NCBI GenBank assembly: GCA_050084985.1
Contig: JBITNC010000001.1
Location: 102,858,001 to 102,922,000 of the forward strand
Source of the DNA: Nageia nagi
Taxonomy: Eukaryota > Pinophyta
Reading direction: 5' to 3'
Length of the DNA: 64,000 bases
Position numbers and translations under genes: made by a program. This document shows, piece after piece, positions 44,126 to 56,339 of the stretch (position 1 is the stretch's first letter; the number at the start of each line of letters is the position of its first letter). The notes under the pieces are model-generated. The model was given only the letters and a program-made list of their open reading frames with translations. It was not told where the DNA came from and ran no database searches.

Positions 44126-45594
44126 TGTATATGCATACATAGCCTACCACATTAGTTGCTTCCCAATGCATATTATCTTATTATCTAAGGAAGAGTGTTT
44201 TAGCAAACTCATCCTAACTATTCCATAAATTCTAGATAGTTTTGATGAAAAAATGCACTAATTATAACAATATTTGGATATGATGTTACAAGAGTATAGG
44301 AAAGTATTATTTTCATTTAAAATCAAACTTTAGGAGTAGTGATGTTAGCAAGTAATCCTAAAAGTTCCATGGAAGCTAAGTTAGCTATTTTGGGGCATGA
44401 AAGGAAGTGATGTCAACAAAGTGAATTCGAACAATTTTAATGAGAAAATGCACTAATTATAGTAATCTTTGGATATGATATCAGTAGAATATAGGTGAGT
44501 ATTATTTTCATCTAAAACTAGACTTCAAGAGTAGTGATGTTAGCAAAGTAAAGTGAAACCCACTTTGGCCAAAAGAAAACACCCAGAGGAGGAGGATGTC
44601 ATAAGGAAAACTAAGATATCTCAAATTTACTTACTTCACCTTAAAAAAGCATAAGAAGAAAGTAACATCAACAAAAAATAAAAGCCTTCAAGATTAGAGT
44701 GCAGAGATTGATGATGTCAGATGTAACAAAAGGAATCTCTACCCAAGCAAAACTTCACCACAAGAGTCTGAAATGTGAGCCAAAATTGAGAAAGCTTTGA
44801 AATAATCACTAAAAGATGGAAAAACTCTAAAATCATCATAATCAATTAGGGAATATTTCATAAATACAATATAGGTTCAAATAACACCTAAGAAACATGC
44901 TTGTTGCATTCTAGAGGTCGTTATAGTTCTAGATCTTTAAGTTTTTTGCCATGTGGCAGAGATAGTTAGCTATTTATTAAAAGAAGGCCAAAATCTTTAG
45001 GCCATTTGTAACTATTTTGTTTCAATTATTCCATAACTACTCTAGCTTAGTATAAATTTAGTTGAAGATAGAGCAAAAAGGGTCAAAATCCCTAGTATTG
45101 CCTCTTGTATTTATTTTCGATGACTTTTTTTTCTATCAGTAATACAATGAAATCTTGACCTTTCTTGTCCAACACTTGGTGTTATTATTCTTAATCTAGT
45201 TATATTATGGTAATTAATGGATATTTCTTAAATGATAACAATGAGTTGTTGGTATAACTGTGTCTACTTATATGGTAGAGTTAAGTTGAAGTATAATTTA
45301 GAGAATGAAAGCTTACATCGTGGTTGCTACACTAGATTCTTGCCATGGTTTCATGTTATGTGAAAGCCTATGCTAAACTAGTGATTTACCCTTTGCTTTA
45401 CTCTTACTCGCTATCCTTCTTAATTTATTTCTCACACTACCCTCTTTTGTTTCTTTCTTATTGTTCTTTTCATCTGCACCCAATACATAAGGAAACAGCC
45501 TACCATAGAGATCAAGTTACTATGTTAGCCTCTTCATGATATACTTTGGTTGAAATTATCCAAGAGCATATATATTACATAATTTCCATCAATA
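44126..45594 (+). repeat. Right (3') LTR of the Tat element
   Basis: 1469 bp, TGTATATGCATAC to TCAATA. It matches 32846-34408 throughout, apart from ~66 bp missing near 44540 and a few small indels. Confidence 0.88.
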
Positions 45595-45599
45595 ATAAC

Positions 45600-46200
45600 C
45601 TAACATGCATCTATTTAAATCCATAATTATCATATTTTTCTTTTTGATAACACCATTCTACTGAGGAGTGTAAGGAATCATAAACTACCTCTTGATTCCA
45701 TACTTAGCACAATAGTCATTGAACTCATAATTGTTATATTCTCTCCCATTATTTGATCTCAATATCTTGATTTTAAGGTTAGTTTGAATTTCAACTAAGG
45801 CCTTAAAAACCTTATAACTCTCAAAGGTTTGATCCTTATGCTCAAGTATATACCCAAAGGTCATCTTACTAAAATCATTAATGAAGGTCAAGATGTAAGA
45901 TGCTCCTCCAAGCGACTTAGTCTAAAATAGACCCATCAGATCTGAATGCACAAGTTGAAGAGGTTGAGATGCTCTTGTTGCCTTATCTTTTTTGAATTTT
46001 TTCCTATGCATCTTACCGAGGATGCACTTCTCACATAGACCAATTGAAGAAGAAATTGAAGGCAAACATTCCACAAGTTCTTGGTCTTTCATGACTTGAA
46101 TACTCTTGTGGTTAAGGTATCCTAAATGTTGGTGACAAAGATTTCCTCTAGAACACACACTTGTAGTAAGGCACATCTTTGATGGAACTTGATCCATAAT
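45600..46200 (-). pseudogene. Copia integrase relic, N-terminal part (right of the Tat insertion)
   Basis: 45922-46197 gives the HHCC zinc domain (CHQHLGYLNHKSIQVMKD, CEKCILGKMHRKKF) and LVHSDLMGLF, first catalytic Asp. 45685-45891 reads MTFINDFSKMTFGYILEHKD and IKILRSNNGREYNNYEF, where the second catalytic Asp is Asn. 45605-45680 continues to NGVIKKKN, where the expected catalytic Glu is Lys. Ends at the Tat junction. Confidence 0.88.
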
Positions 46201-46392
46201 GTAGAGATCATCTTTTATTTATCCTTTAACCAACATGGCAAGTCCTTTTTTAATGCACCAAGATTGAGAGTCGAACTCAAAAAAGTAACCTTTTCTAGCA
46301 ACTTGGATCATGGAGAGAAGTTTCATCCTAAACTTAGGAACATAGAGCACATTATCAAGAACCTTCTCATGAATCAACACACTCCCATTTCC

Positions 46393-47500
46393 TTAGACTT
46401 CAAGGGTAGATTTATCACCTATCACAACAGCATCTTTCCTATACTTGTGAAAGCTCTCAAACTTATATTTTTTTAAACATAGGTGATTAGTGCAACTATA
46501 ATCAACAATCCAAGTAGATGAAAAAGTGCGAGACATGGAGTAGAGCACCATAGCAAAACCAGCTTGAATATTTTTCTTTCCTTCTAAGTTCTTTACATTT
46601 CCATTGCATTTGTTCTTCTTTTCTCTTTTTTTTTTAGCAATCAACTTATTTATGACCTTGGATGTCACAATAGTTACAATTACCATCAAACTTTTCCTTA
46701 AGATATGGATTGTTTGCTTTGCCTTTTCTATCTCTTTGCTTGAAATGGTTGTTGTTACCATTATTCTTGCTACTATTTTTACTATTTCTATTATTTTCAT
46801 TGTTGTCATTATTCTTGTTGATGTTGTTGCTATTGCCTCTTTTCTCAAACCGTTTGGAGGAAGAAGGATAAGATATATTTTGATAGTTAAACTTCTTCCT
46901 AAAAGGATTTTTGGTTGCTTTAAGAGCAATGTTATCATCCTTAGGAGAAGAAATAAACACTTTTTTGTTAAGAGTTTCCTCATGCTTCAAAAGGAGCCTA
47001 GAAAGGTTCTCAAAGGATAATACTTCTTCTTCATCATCAAGCCTTATTTCCACAACCATTTGAAGAATGATGAAGACCATGAACTCATCATTGATCCAAT
47101 TTCATCCACAAGAAACAAGTTGGATCCTTAGATCAATGATTTTGTTCAAGTATATGGCAATATTTTCATCTTCCTCTTAACAATATTGAAGCAAATTTTA
47201 GATAATGGTAAACCTTCTTGAAAACTTTGAACAAAGGTAGACTTTCTTAAGCTTATCCTAAGCTTCCTTTTTCAAGGTTGAAGATGAAATCATCAAGAGC
47301 ACATCATCTAAAATTGCATGGAATATCATATAGGTTGCCAAATCATTCTTTCTATTATAGGCCTCAATTGCCTTCTTATCTAGAGGAGAAACTAGGTTCT
47401 CATTCACTATTTGCCCAAGCTTCCTTGCTTGTAACTCAGCTCTCATCCGAGGTTCCCAAATTCTAAATTTGGAACCATCAAGAATGTGTTTAGGTAAAAA
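46393..47500 (-). pseudogene. Copia gag and protease relic
   Basis: Capsid: 47258-47446 (DKKAIEAYNRKNDLATYMIF) and 46646-47080 (LSFENLSRLLLKHEETLNKK). A long Asn-rich linker follows (about 46730-46870), then the knuckle CNYCDIQGHK, whose last Cys is lost at a frameshift. 46393-46640 contains TWIVDYSCTNHLCLKKYKFE, the protease; its Asp-Ser-Gly is Asp-Tyr-Ser. The plus-strand frame 46604-47020, rich in Ile/Val, is a shadow of the Asn-rich linker. Confidence 0.85.
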
Positions 47501-50160
47501 GGATTCTCCTATTTTCTACACAAGGATGTGAAAAAACAATAAGCATGCAGTTCAATAAATAACATTATATGTTAAGTTTTAACCAAGTAAATAATACATG
47601 TTAAATTTAAAACTAGAGACATGCTTGATTTGATTCACAAGTACAAATGTTTTACAACTCAAATAATAATCCATGTACCCAAATACATTTCTCATTTCAA
47701 GAATCATATCTATAGAGTGACATTATTGAGGTTTGTTTTTTTGTCTAAAATTAGGACTTCACCTAGATGCCCACACAAGAGGAGCCCAAGTACTACCAAT
47801 CCTCAACTAGTTCACCTTGGTCAATATTATACTCTCATAGGAGAAGTACCTACTATTTTCCAGATTACATATATTGGATTGGTAAAATTATTAATCTTGA
47901 TTAGATTTCAAGTTGTCCTCCTAGGTTTTTAGGATAATCCTTGAAAAGATGTGTGGACATGTGGTATCACTACACACATATCTATCCACCTATTGGAGTT
48001 ATGTCCATGCCAACAAAGGACTTAGGAGTAATTAAGAAGTATGAAATTTTCACCATTTGGATCATCGGACTTAAAGGCTCCAGTTCACCTATCCTTACCT
48101 CATGGATTCCCAAACAAGTCATGTTACGGAATGTACATGTGAATGTATTTATTTTAATGGGTTTCTCATTTCAATGTTTGCAATTTTTGCATAAGTAAAT
48201 AAACCAAAATGAGAAACATGAAATAAAGGAGCATAAGTAAAAAAAATATCATCCATTTGTAGTTTTTTTGAAACCTAAGAGTCCAATGGGTTTTGTTTAC
48301 CAACCCCTAAAGGACATCATTTCTAATTTGAACAAGTCCATTCTTGGATAAGGAAGTACATTGGATCATAACTTAATATTTTAAGTAATAAGGATCCATT
48401 ATTTGACTTAAAAAAAAATCTAAGTCTTAAGCATCTACCTTAAAAAAAAAAAATAAGTCCTTAAGCATGCATCACCAAAAAATTAAGTTCTAAACATGTA
48501 TCATTAACCTTAAACAATTAAGTACTAAGCATGCATTTAACTTTTAAGTAGTAAGCATTAACTTAAAAAATTATGCAAGCAATATGCATTAAACTTTAAG
48601 TAAAAATTTATACAAATTTCAAATTCCCCCTTTTTACTTAAAGTTGTACCCCTAAAGATAGCATACTTACCTTAACTTAATACTTTAACCACTTAGAAAG
48701 TACTATCATTATGTTAATAAAATCAAGTTTTGAATTTATTAAACATAATGTCAAAAATGTTTAAAAAGAATTACTTTAAGTAAAAAGTACATTATACCCT
48801 TCCCAAGGTAATTTAAGATAGACATCAAAATGTTTTAGACCTTGAGCATATGCTTTGCAAAAAAACAAATTAGGGCTTCTATGTACAAAAGAAAAAAGAC
48901 TTGCAAGCAACTTGAAAAATAAATGCGCCAACTATTCTAAAAATTAAATTTTGATTCTAACTCCACTTTAGGTTAAAGTAAATTAAATATGTAGTAAATC
49001 CATTAAAGAAAGGACTAAGCATATGAACATTCACTAAAGATTACTTGCAAGAAAAAACAATGCCATTAATGAAAAGAAATTGGTCGTTTACCAAAAGAAA
49101 GAAATGTTCCCCCTCTTTTCAAAAGAAGGAAGGCCACTCAAGAAGAGGTTCAAGCAGTTGGGTTTTATTGTTCTTTACAAAAGCAAGTTTACTATTTTAC
49201 TACGAGGGCAAGAGGGCACAATTGAGAGGTAAATTGATGTGCAGCTGAGAAGAAGAGGGATGGGATTGCAAATGACCTACACGTGATAGGAGAGGAATAA
49301 GGTGGTGGAGATTGGATGGAGGGTTGAGAACAAGCTTTGTATATAGTCATGAGGGATAACAAAAAAAAATGATAAGGGTCTAATAGCAAGCGAAGTGCAA
49401 GTGCCAAGCCATGAGGGAAGGAACTATGATAGATGAAGTCGTGATAGATGCCATCCATTTTAAATAGAAGGGTTTTAAAAAATTATCACCCAATAAGTGG
49501 TATCATACCAACAGAAGGATTTTCAAAAAAAATGGCACCCCTAAAAAAATATACAAAACATTTTGAAGAAAAATTGAAAAAATAATTCGCCTCCCTCCCA
49601 TTGTTAGAAAGAAACACACATATAATAATTTTTGTAAAGAAAAAGTAAACCCATTATAGCAAGTGAAGGGTTTCAATTTGGAAAAAAATGCTCTACAATA
49701 CTTTTTTTATTTGAGCTAAAGAAAAAAAAATTCTCAAAAAAGAGCGTATTATTGACTACAAAAAATACAATTTTTTTTTGTATCTAACTTTTCCACCCTT
49801 TTTATTGAAATGCAAACCATAATTTTTGAAGAAAAAATGGGAATTTTTGTTAAAAAAAAAAAGGAGAGAAAAAAAATGTAATTACTTTCTTTATATTTTA
49901 CACTACAATTTGTGTACAAGGAAAGTATTTCTAAAAAATGCAAATTTAACTATAACATACTATTGCTATTTTAAGCAAAATTTACATCTAACAAAATAGT
50001 ATTAGTAATAATATAGCAATAATATGTAAGTAATATACAATAATACATAAAATAACCAAGGAGAAGGAAATTTATACCTTCTCTTAGTTTTACCTCACTA
50101 ATGGAGTGTAAGATGAGGAATGAAGAAAGATCACCAAGATGTTGGAGAAGAGCTTCCACA
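47500..50160 (-). other. 5' leader and gag start of the copia element, degenerate
   Basis: Between the gag relic and primer site there is 2.6 kb of mostly non-coding, A-rich DNA, including many AAGTAYTAAGCAT-like short repeats at 48410-48600. Its length is greater than the leader of a normal copia element; it may hold a further decayed insertion that I cannot delimit. No gene recognised. Confidence 0.4.
48410..48610. repeat. Short repeat cluster (TTAAGYAYTAAGCATGCAT)
   Basis: Variants of CTTAA followed by AAGTMYTAAGCATGCAT recur about every 30-40 bp (e.g. 48456-48470, 48484-48500, 48525-48540, 48546-48560). Degenerate, non-coding. Confidence 0.5.
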
Positions 50161-50165
50161 CCTAA

Positions 50166-50179
50166 TTTTGATACCAATT
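50166..50179 (-). other. Primer-binding site of the split copia element
   Basis: Minus strand TTGGTATCAAAATTAGG directly inside the right LTR, a TGGTATCA-type initiator-tRNA-Met site. Confidence 0.7.
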
Positions 50180-50675
50180 TGAAGGAACTAACACTAACAA
50201 TATAATTCTTAAACAACCAAGATCTCTTTAAAGCTCACAAACACATCTAAATAACTCATAAAACAATCTCACAACATAACACAAGATGTAAGTAGTTCTT
50301 CCAACTAGGAGTACATCCACTAACTAGATCTAACTTCATTCACAAATATGAACTCTTATGATTCTCCTAATCTCATCTCCTAAACACTATCCTATAGCAT
50401 AACTTTACTTCTCAAATTGGTGTGTAATAATAAAGAGAGAGCCTTCTATGTATAGGCCAAAATCCCTCTTTGGATCACCATTTTACCCAATGTACAAAGG
50501 CATGACATGCACTCCATTTTACCCAAGGTGCATGCTCATGACATGGAGTGAAGGACAAGTTACATTATCATATTCACTTAAATACTTAAGGTATCTAATG
50601 ATACCCTTAATTATTAGTGACTTTACAAAGAGAATTAATAAAAACCATTACAATAATGCATTATACATTCCAACA
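50180..50675 (-). repeat. Right (5') LTR of the split copia element
   Basis: 496 bp, TGAAGGAACTAAC to TTCCAACA, followed by TSD CCTCC. Confidence 0.92.
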
Positions 50676-50680
50676 CCTCC

Positions 50681-51161
50681 TCAATGTGATATTTTCTCAC
50701 CCTACCCCTCCATGAGAAAATTATAGAGTTATATTAGTTATTTATTCACAAATAAAATATGTATATATGTATAAACTTAAGATTATCTAAGAGAATAACT
50801 AAATTAAAATTCTAAGAAATCTAGTATCTCAATATTCACTTTATCTACCTTTTATATTTTCTTATATTACCTTTAGTCTTTATCAATGATATTATTAATC
50901 TATTAGCGCATTGAAGAGTTTTCCTTAAAATCCCTTGAGATTATCTTATATATTATTGATAACAATATATGTAATAATGGATTCCACTTTATCCTAATCT
51001 ACTTGCACTTGATGAGCTTGAGCTATATGTGATTTCTAAAAGGATAATAATTCATAGAGTTATATGTGGATTGATTAATTATAGGAAATTTATACCAATG
51101 ATGGGTTTAAATCCTCTTGCATGGGTCATTGGTAATCTCTTATTTTCCATCATTTCATATA
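50681..51161. other. Unassigned AT-rich spacer between two copia elements
   Basis: No open frame or repeat that I recognise; it is the right flank of the CCTCC target site. Confidence 0.4.
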
Positions 51162-51619
51162 TGAAGGACTTAATTCTACAATTCTAAATCCTAATTACCC
51201 AAGATCACATGAAGACTCTCTTAATTCCTTAAGCATTAAGAACACAAACTCAAAGTAGCATTCACATATGATGATACCAATGTAAAGTGGTTCCTCCAAC
51301 CATGGGAGTACATCCGCTAATCTAAGATCTTCTTATTCTAAAATAGAACTCTTTTAGAACTCACATTCTCACATCTACAACCTAGAAAAGAGCATAACTT
51401 TATGACAAACTTTTGTAAATAATCTCAAACAGAGGGCCTTCTATTTATAGGTAAAAATCCTTCCTTGGAACACCCTTTTAACCATTGTACAATGTCATAA
51501 CATGCATCACCCTTTTACCCAAGGGGCATGCTCATGACATGGAATGAAAGACAAGTCACATTATCATATTCACTAATTACATCAAGAGACCTTACAATAA
51601 TGCATTATATATTCCAACA
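51162..51619 (-). repeat. 3' LTR of the truncated copia element
   Basis: 458 bp, TGAAGGACTTAATTC to TTCCAACA. Confidence 0.85.
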
Positions 51620-52359
51620 CTCCCCCTTAATGCAATATGGGGTAGATCGAGAAAGAAAAGAAGAAATAGAGAGTAAGAAAGAGTTCTCCTCCATAGAGAT
51701 ACAATCAAGGATGAGAACATTTACATATTTGAGAAATAAGAAATATATTAAATTGAGGCTCACTGCTTCACCATTTGAAAAAATGGTTTACAATATAATC
51801 ATTAACTGTAACTAGTTTCACTGTACAAAGTAGTCATTCAACAAAAATTTGACATGATAAGCCTCCATGAGCATGCCCATTTGAATTAGGTAACCTACAC
51901 TCTTAAGAAAAAACTTACAAGCTATAAGTAACTTATAATATAAACATCTATATAAATATAAGATAAATTAATCAATTAATACCATCGATAAAATTATCAA
52001 TGGTGCACTATAAGTCATCATGAAGATGTCAAGACAATACTCATAATCACCTACTATATAAAATATGTGTTTATCAACATCAAATAATAGAGCATAAGCA
52101 CATATGATTTCCTTACATATGGATAACTAAATAGTACCAAAAAGAATATACTAGTTCCTCTCATATGGATAATTGAAATAGTGCTAGCAAAAGCTATTAT
52201 ATGCTTAAAAATGTACTAGTTCCTCACATGAAGTGAACTAACCATGAAGATGTACATAAAATATCAATGCTATACAATCAAAAAATCCTCCTAGGGATGA
52301 AGTTATCATCATATATATGAATTTAACTTTTACTCCTCCTTGAAGGCAACTTCACTAAC

Positions 52360-52900
52360 CCAATAGATTCCCTGATCTTGCATAACTAAGATTCAAGAAG
52401 GGGCTTATTGAATAAAGAAATGAAATTGAGGACTTATGGACAATATTGCAATTGTAGGATACCATCCAAAACCTTCTCCCTAATAAAATATGCTTGGATT
52501 TTAGTATACTTTGTTATCTAATGGAACAAAGGGTTATTTTCCAAAGCAATAGCTAATTGGTTATTTGAATAAATCTAAGATGGGTGAGCCTACTCATACT
52601 TAATATATTTTAAAATATGTAGCAACAAAATGGCTTCCTAGGATGCAATTGATATGGCTTGATATTCTACCTTCATGGTGGAAAGAGTAGTAGTAGGTTA
52701 CTTCTTGTAATTCCAAGAGATAACACCTGAACCAATGCTAAATACATAAGTAGAGGTTGATTTCATGTTATCTCTATCTCCCCCATAGTCAAAATTAGAG
52801 TACTTTAAGAGAATAAATTAGGGCAACTTAGAATACTTGAGAGAAAGATCCTTCACTTCCACAATATGCCTCAAGATTTGCTTAACAATATTAACTTGCA
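52360..52900 (-). pseudogene. Copia RNase H relic
   Basis: Minus strand reads ILRHIVEVKDLSLKYSKLP-like, NFDYGGDRDNMKSTSTYVF, SIGSGVISWNYKK and MKVEYQAISIAS, the Asp-rich and CVALSTTEAEY-like motifs of copia RNase H, then HILKYIKYE and NNQLAIALENNPLFH. Stops interrupt it. Confidence 0.8.
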
Positions 52901-52949
52901 TGGGTTCAAACTTTGGGATATCATATTCTTACAAAATCCTTAGTATCAA

Positions 52950-53750
52950 GAGCTTGATATGGTTCTGTAATATTTACCTTTTCCCATAGGTTAAGGTGTA
53001 AGGGGAATTCTTGATTAATATATTTATTATGATGTGGTCTTCCCATATATAAAGTTCCAATTTCTTATCCTAGTCCCTTTGATTCTCTTGTATAGTTTTC
53101 TCTAAAATATGGAGTAAGTTTTTATTTATGGAGTCAGCTAAATTGTTACCCTGAGGATAGTAGTTAGAAGAATTCTTCTAGTAAATACCATGCTTTATTG
53201 CAAACTAGATCACCTTCACTCCTAAGAATGATAGGACATTATCTAAAATGATGATTATTGGGATTTTGAATCTGGTGATCAAATTTTTGAAGAAGGTTAT
53301 GATTATTTCTTATTTTGCATTATTATTAACAATTTGTTTCATCTATCTGGTGAAATAATTCATTGTCAATAAGATGAACTTATGACCCAATGAAGAATTT
53401 GGATTTATGACATAAGTGAAGTCTAATCCCAACTGCTAAAAAAGCTCTTTGATCATAATCTATTGTAAAGGTAGGGTTTCTATTCTTATACTTCCAATAT
53501 AGTGATCGCATTTCTCATAGTTTTTCAATCTCTGAAGGAATCCTTGAATATAGTGGGCCAATAGTATCGTATTTGCATAATCTTTGTTATTATCATATAT
53601 CTTGAGAAATTTCCCCTAGATGACCCAAAATTAAATTATTTTACTATTAGATATGATTCTTTTGAACTTGTACACCTTAAGAATACTCCATCATGACAGT
53701 CATGATAAGCATGATAAGGAATATCATCTTCTATAGTGTAACTTAGATCA
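52950..53750 (-). pseudogene. Tat integrase relic (second copy)
   Basis: Core segments are readable on the minus strand: IPIIIILDNVLSFLGVKVI (~53215-53275, second Asp region) and SSNYYPQGNNLADSINKNLL (~53110-53190, with the catalytic Glu replaced by Asp), followed by ILEKTIQENQRD. The first Asp region is at ~53300-53400. Broken by stops. Confidence 0.75.
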
Positions 53751-53979
53751 TGAATATTAAATCTCCTTCATTATAAAGCATTGAGGTATTCCAAGAATGT
53801 TAATAGTACCTTATCAATTGATCCATCTAATCTCTTTGTCCTATAGGTCTATCTTTATCATCCCATACTTCTTCTTTAAAGAAGATTAGTTGTGTAGAGG
53901 AATTTATGGTAATCTATTGACATAAAGGTCTACCTTTTATATCCTTGGTAGGTCTTATGTTCACATCATACTAATTTAT

Positions 53980-54310
53980 CTTGGTGATCCATTTTGATCT
54001 ACCTTCTCCTACTTCTTGTTCCAAGATATAGTTTCTTACATTTGGGTGTATTAGCACTAGCGGCTTACTTTGAGACACAAAATGCATCTTGCATTTTTAG
54101 AGTACTTTCATGATAACATACAATAGTTTCTCAATGAAACTATATTTTTCTTCATGATCATGTAGAGTTTTGTTGGATAAGGATACTATATATTCTTCAT
54201 TATTATCTCACTTTTGAGTTAGGATAGTTGCAATACTCTTCTCTATCCCATAAGCATACAAAATAAATTTTTTACTAAACTCTATATTTCTAAGAATTAA
54301 AGATCTCATT
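53980..54310 (-). pseudogene. Tat classical RNase H relic (second copy)
   Basis: KKFILYAYGIEKSIATIL, EYIVSLSNKTLHDHEEKYSF and VRNYILEQEVGEGRSKWITK run parallel to 38640-38960 of the first Tat element. The YAYG change at the catalytic Asp is shared. Confidence 0.8.
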
Positions 54311-54399
54311 ATTGCTATAGGCTTATTTCCTCTCCAAGGTCTAGTTAAATGGTGTTTCTTTCTTCAACATCTCTATAATAGGCCTTATGATTATGTTAA

Positions 54400-55205
54400 A
54401 ATCTTGGATGAATCATCGTACAAAATTTACTTGACCTAAGAATAATTAAAGGGCCTTTTTTTATAAGGTAGAGTTAACATAGAAATAGCACTTACTCAAT
54501 CTAACTCAATTTACCATCCTTCCTTAGAAATGATATGTCACAACAACTTCCCTTCTTCAAAAGTGTAGATAGAATTCTTAGGATTTAACAAAATGTCAAA
54601 ATTTTGGCACTTTAGAAATACTTGTTGGAGATGTTGCAAATGATATTTATTTAAATGAAAAAATATTAAAATATCATCCAAGTAAACAAGGATGGTTTTA
54701 TTTACCAGTTCTCCAAATGCATGATCCATTGCTCTTTGAAAGGTGGCTTTGGAATTAGACAGGCCAAAGGGCATCCTTTGGAGGGAAAAAGTTCCCCACT
54801 TCATGATGAATGTTATTTTGTATTGATCTTCATCCTTTATCCATACCTAATTATAACATGAAAATCCATAAATCAAATAAAAGCATTACTCACCAACAAT
54901 AATATGCAAGATTTGCTCCATCAATAATAAGGGATAATTATCCTACAAGGATGCTTTATTCAGGTTATGGAAATCCACATAGATTCATATTTCCCCATTA
55001 CTTTTCCTTACCAGGACCAAATTTTCCAACCAAGTTGAATTTTTGATTAGGAAAATATGTTAACATTGAAAAATTATATCACTTCTTATTCTATAATCAT
55101 CTCAATCAAGTGATTGATTATTATCTACTCTTATCAAAATGGTATTGCTTCATCTATCAACTCAATTGTATGTTAAATAGAATCTCTATCATAGACCTTT
55201 AGATC
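54400..55205 (-). pseudogene. Tat reverse transcriptase relic (second copy)
   Basis: 54538-54804 reads KWGTFSLQRMPFGLSNSKAT, FQRAMDHAFGELVNKTILVY then LDDILIF, with an intact YLDDI active site. Upstream (54830-55205) decayed fingers end with DLKVYD at the insertion point of the coiled-coil element. Confidence 0.88.
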
Positions 55206-55207
55206 AT

Positions 55208-55899
55208 TTTTTTATTAATGGGCTAATTTTGGATTAATAAAAAAGTATGAAGTTTACAAGTTCATTCACCAACCTATACAATAAAAGTTTTCAAAACTCT
55301 GTTATAGAACTTTGTCCCATTTGTTGCATTCATCTAGTCTTAAATAGATAGCTAACTATGGTATTAAAATCAGAATCAAACCAAAGAACCTTGTTATTCA
55401 ACAACTAGCTCCTAAGTATCATCTAAACAAACAATCTATTTCCCATGCCAGATACAAAATATCATACTTATAATAGGACATATACAACTACTATTTTCAT
55501 TGTAACAAATCCATTTCTAATAGCTTAAAACCAAAGTCATGCTTCCCTTCTATCCATAATCAGCAACAACATCAAGTGCATCCATCCTCTACTTTACTCC
55601 AAGGGAATGAACTACAGTTTATCATAGTTGAACTTATAGAGGTTGACATACATCTTCTCAAGCATGATTTTCTTGAAATCAGGATTTGCACCTACTTCTT
55701 CATATTTAATGTTTTGTGCTCCTTTCATGAGTTTTTCCTCTATTAACATTTCATTATGGATTCAAGTATCGAATACTCTTTTAAAGCTTACTATATGTTT
55801 CTTCTATTCTCCCTTTAATCTTTCTAATGATGTTTTCAACTTATTCTCTTCTAGTTGGAGATCCACAACCTAATCTGGCTTATCCTAAGCTTTTTTTCC
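55208..55899 (-). mobile_element. Coiled-coil, LINE-tailed element, copy 2 (5'-truncated)
   Basis: The left end TTTTTTATTAATGGGCTAATT matches the tail at 13085. On the minus strand it encodes LEENKLKTSLERLKGE (heptad-like), then EEVGANPDFKKIMLEKMYVN and LYKFNYDKL, aligned with KDVGANLGFKEIML and YKFNYENM of 13416-13664. It interrupts the Tat polyprotein between the IIAWSY-equivalent and DLKVYD. A CAT on each side is the only shared flank, so the TSD is doubtful. A 5'-truncated copy with a poly(A)-type 3' end fits target-primed retrotransposition. Confidence 0.7.
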
Positions 55900-56339
55900 C
55901 ATATGACTAAGATATGATTATGAAAAACTCCTTATATAATTCCATAATATTTCTTGTTTCTTCAAGGCTATTTGTTTTTCAAATCTTTAGAATCTTTTCA
56001 AGAGCTATTTCCACATCTTGGAAGGTCTTTTCTTTAACAATTGATCATTTTCTCTTTACATGACCTTATTGGTTGAAGAGTTTCTATAAAGAAATGATAC
56101 CTCTAGGTAGTGCATCATTTTACAGTTGTATACTATCCTAATCCTAGTAGGATTATTCTATATCTTCAAAGTTCCACCACATGAACTCCTTAGTAAGAAA
56201 TTTATTAATATGTTTATCATCATTGAATACTTGCTAAAAATATTCATTGTCTCATACTGATGGCTTGTATATCACTTTCACTCCTTTTTTCCTAAAGTGG
56301 TATTCATTTTTATCAAACTTTGTCCCCTTTTGAGTTGAT

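Larger units (their letters stand above)
32846..45594 (+). mobile_element. Ty3/Tat retrotransposon with aRNH before RT and an extra 3' ORF
   Basis: LTRs at 32846-34408 and 44126-45594, TSD ATTAC (32841-32845) and ATAAC (45595-45599, one mismatch). The plus-strand order is gag (34650-36050), protease, aRNH, RT, degenerate RNase H, integrase, then ORF X (40778-43850). Its host is the copia integrase gene; the two halves meet in register at the TSD. Tat elements of the Ogre/Retand type that I know carry aRNH after the classical RNase H; here it precedes RT. Stops throughout. Confidence 0.9.
29605..50675 (-). mobile_element. Ty1/copia retrotransposon, split by a Tat element
   Basis: Two 496-bp LTRs (29605-30100, 50180-50675) run TGAAGGAACTAACACTAAC to CAACA, flanked by CCTCC at 29600-29604 and 50676-50680. 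The minus-strand order is primer site, gag, protease, integrase, [12.7-kb Tat insertion], integrase, RT, RNase H, polypurine tract. Without the Tat insert it is ~8.3 kb. By eye the LTRs differ at roughly one base in ten to fifteen. Catalytic positions are lost in protease and integrase; RT keeps YVDD. Confidence 0.93.
51162..52905 (-). mobile_element. 5'-truncated copia element, relative of the split copia
   Basis: It holds a 3' LTR (51162-51619), polypurine tract (AAGGGGGAG, minus strand, 51620-51628) and the RNase H end. The LTR shares GAAGG start, CTTCTATTTATAGG, TTTACCCAAGGGGCATGCTC and ATGCATTATA with 29605-30100, so it is the same or a sister family. The 5' part is missing; at about 52905 it abuts Tat integrase sequence. 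Confidence 0.85.

Noticed and set aside
46604-47020. 138-codon plus-strand frame rich in Ile, Val and Phe, resembling a membrane protein
   Set aside because: It is the complement of the Asn-rich linker of the minus-strand copia gag; hydrophobic codons result from reading AAT/AAC repeats backwards.
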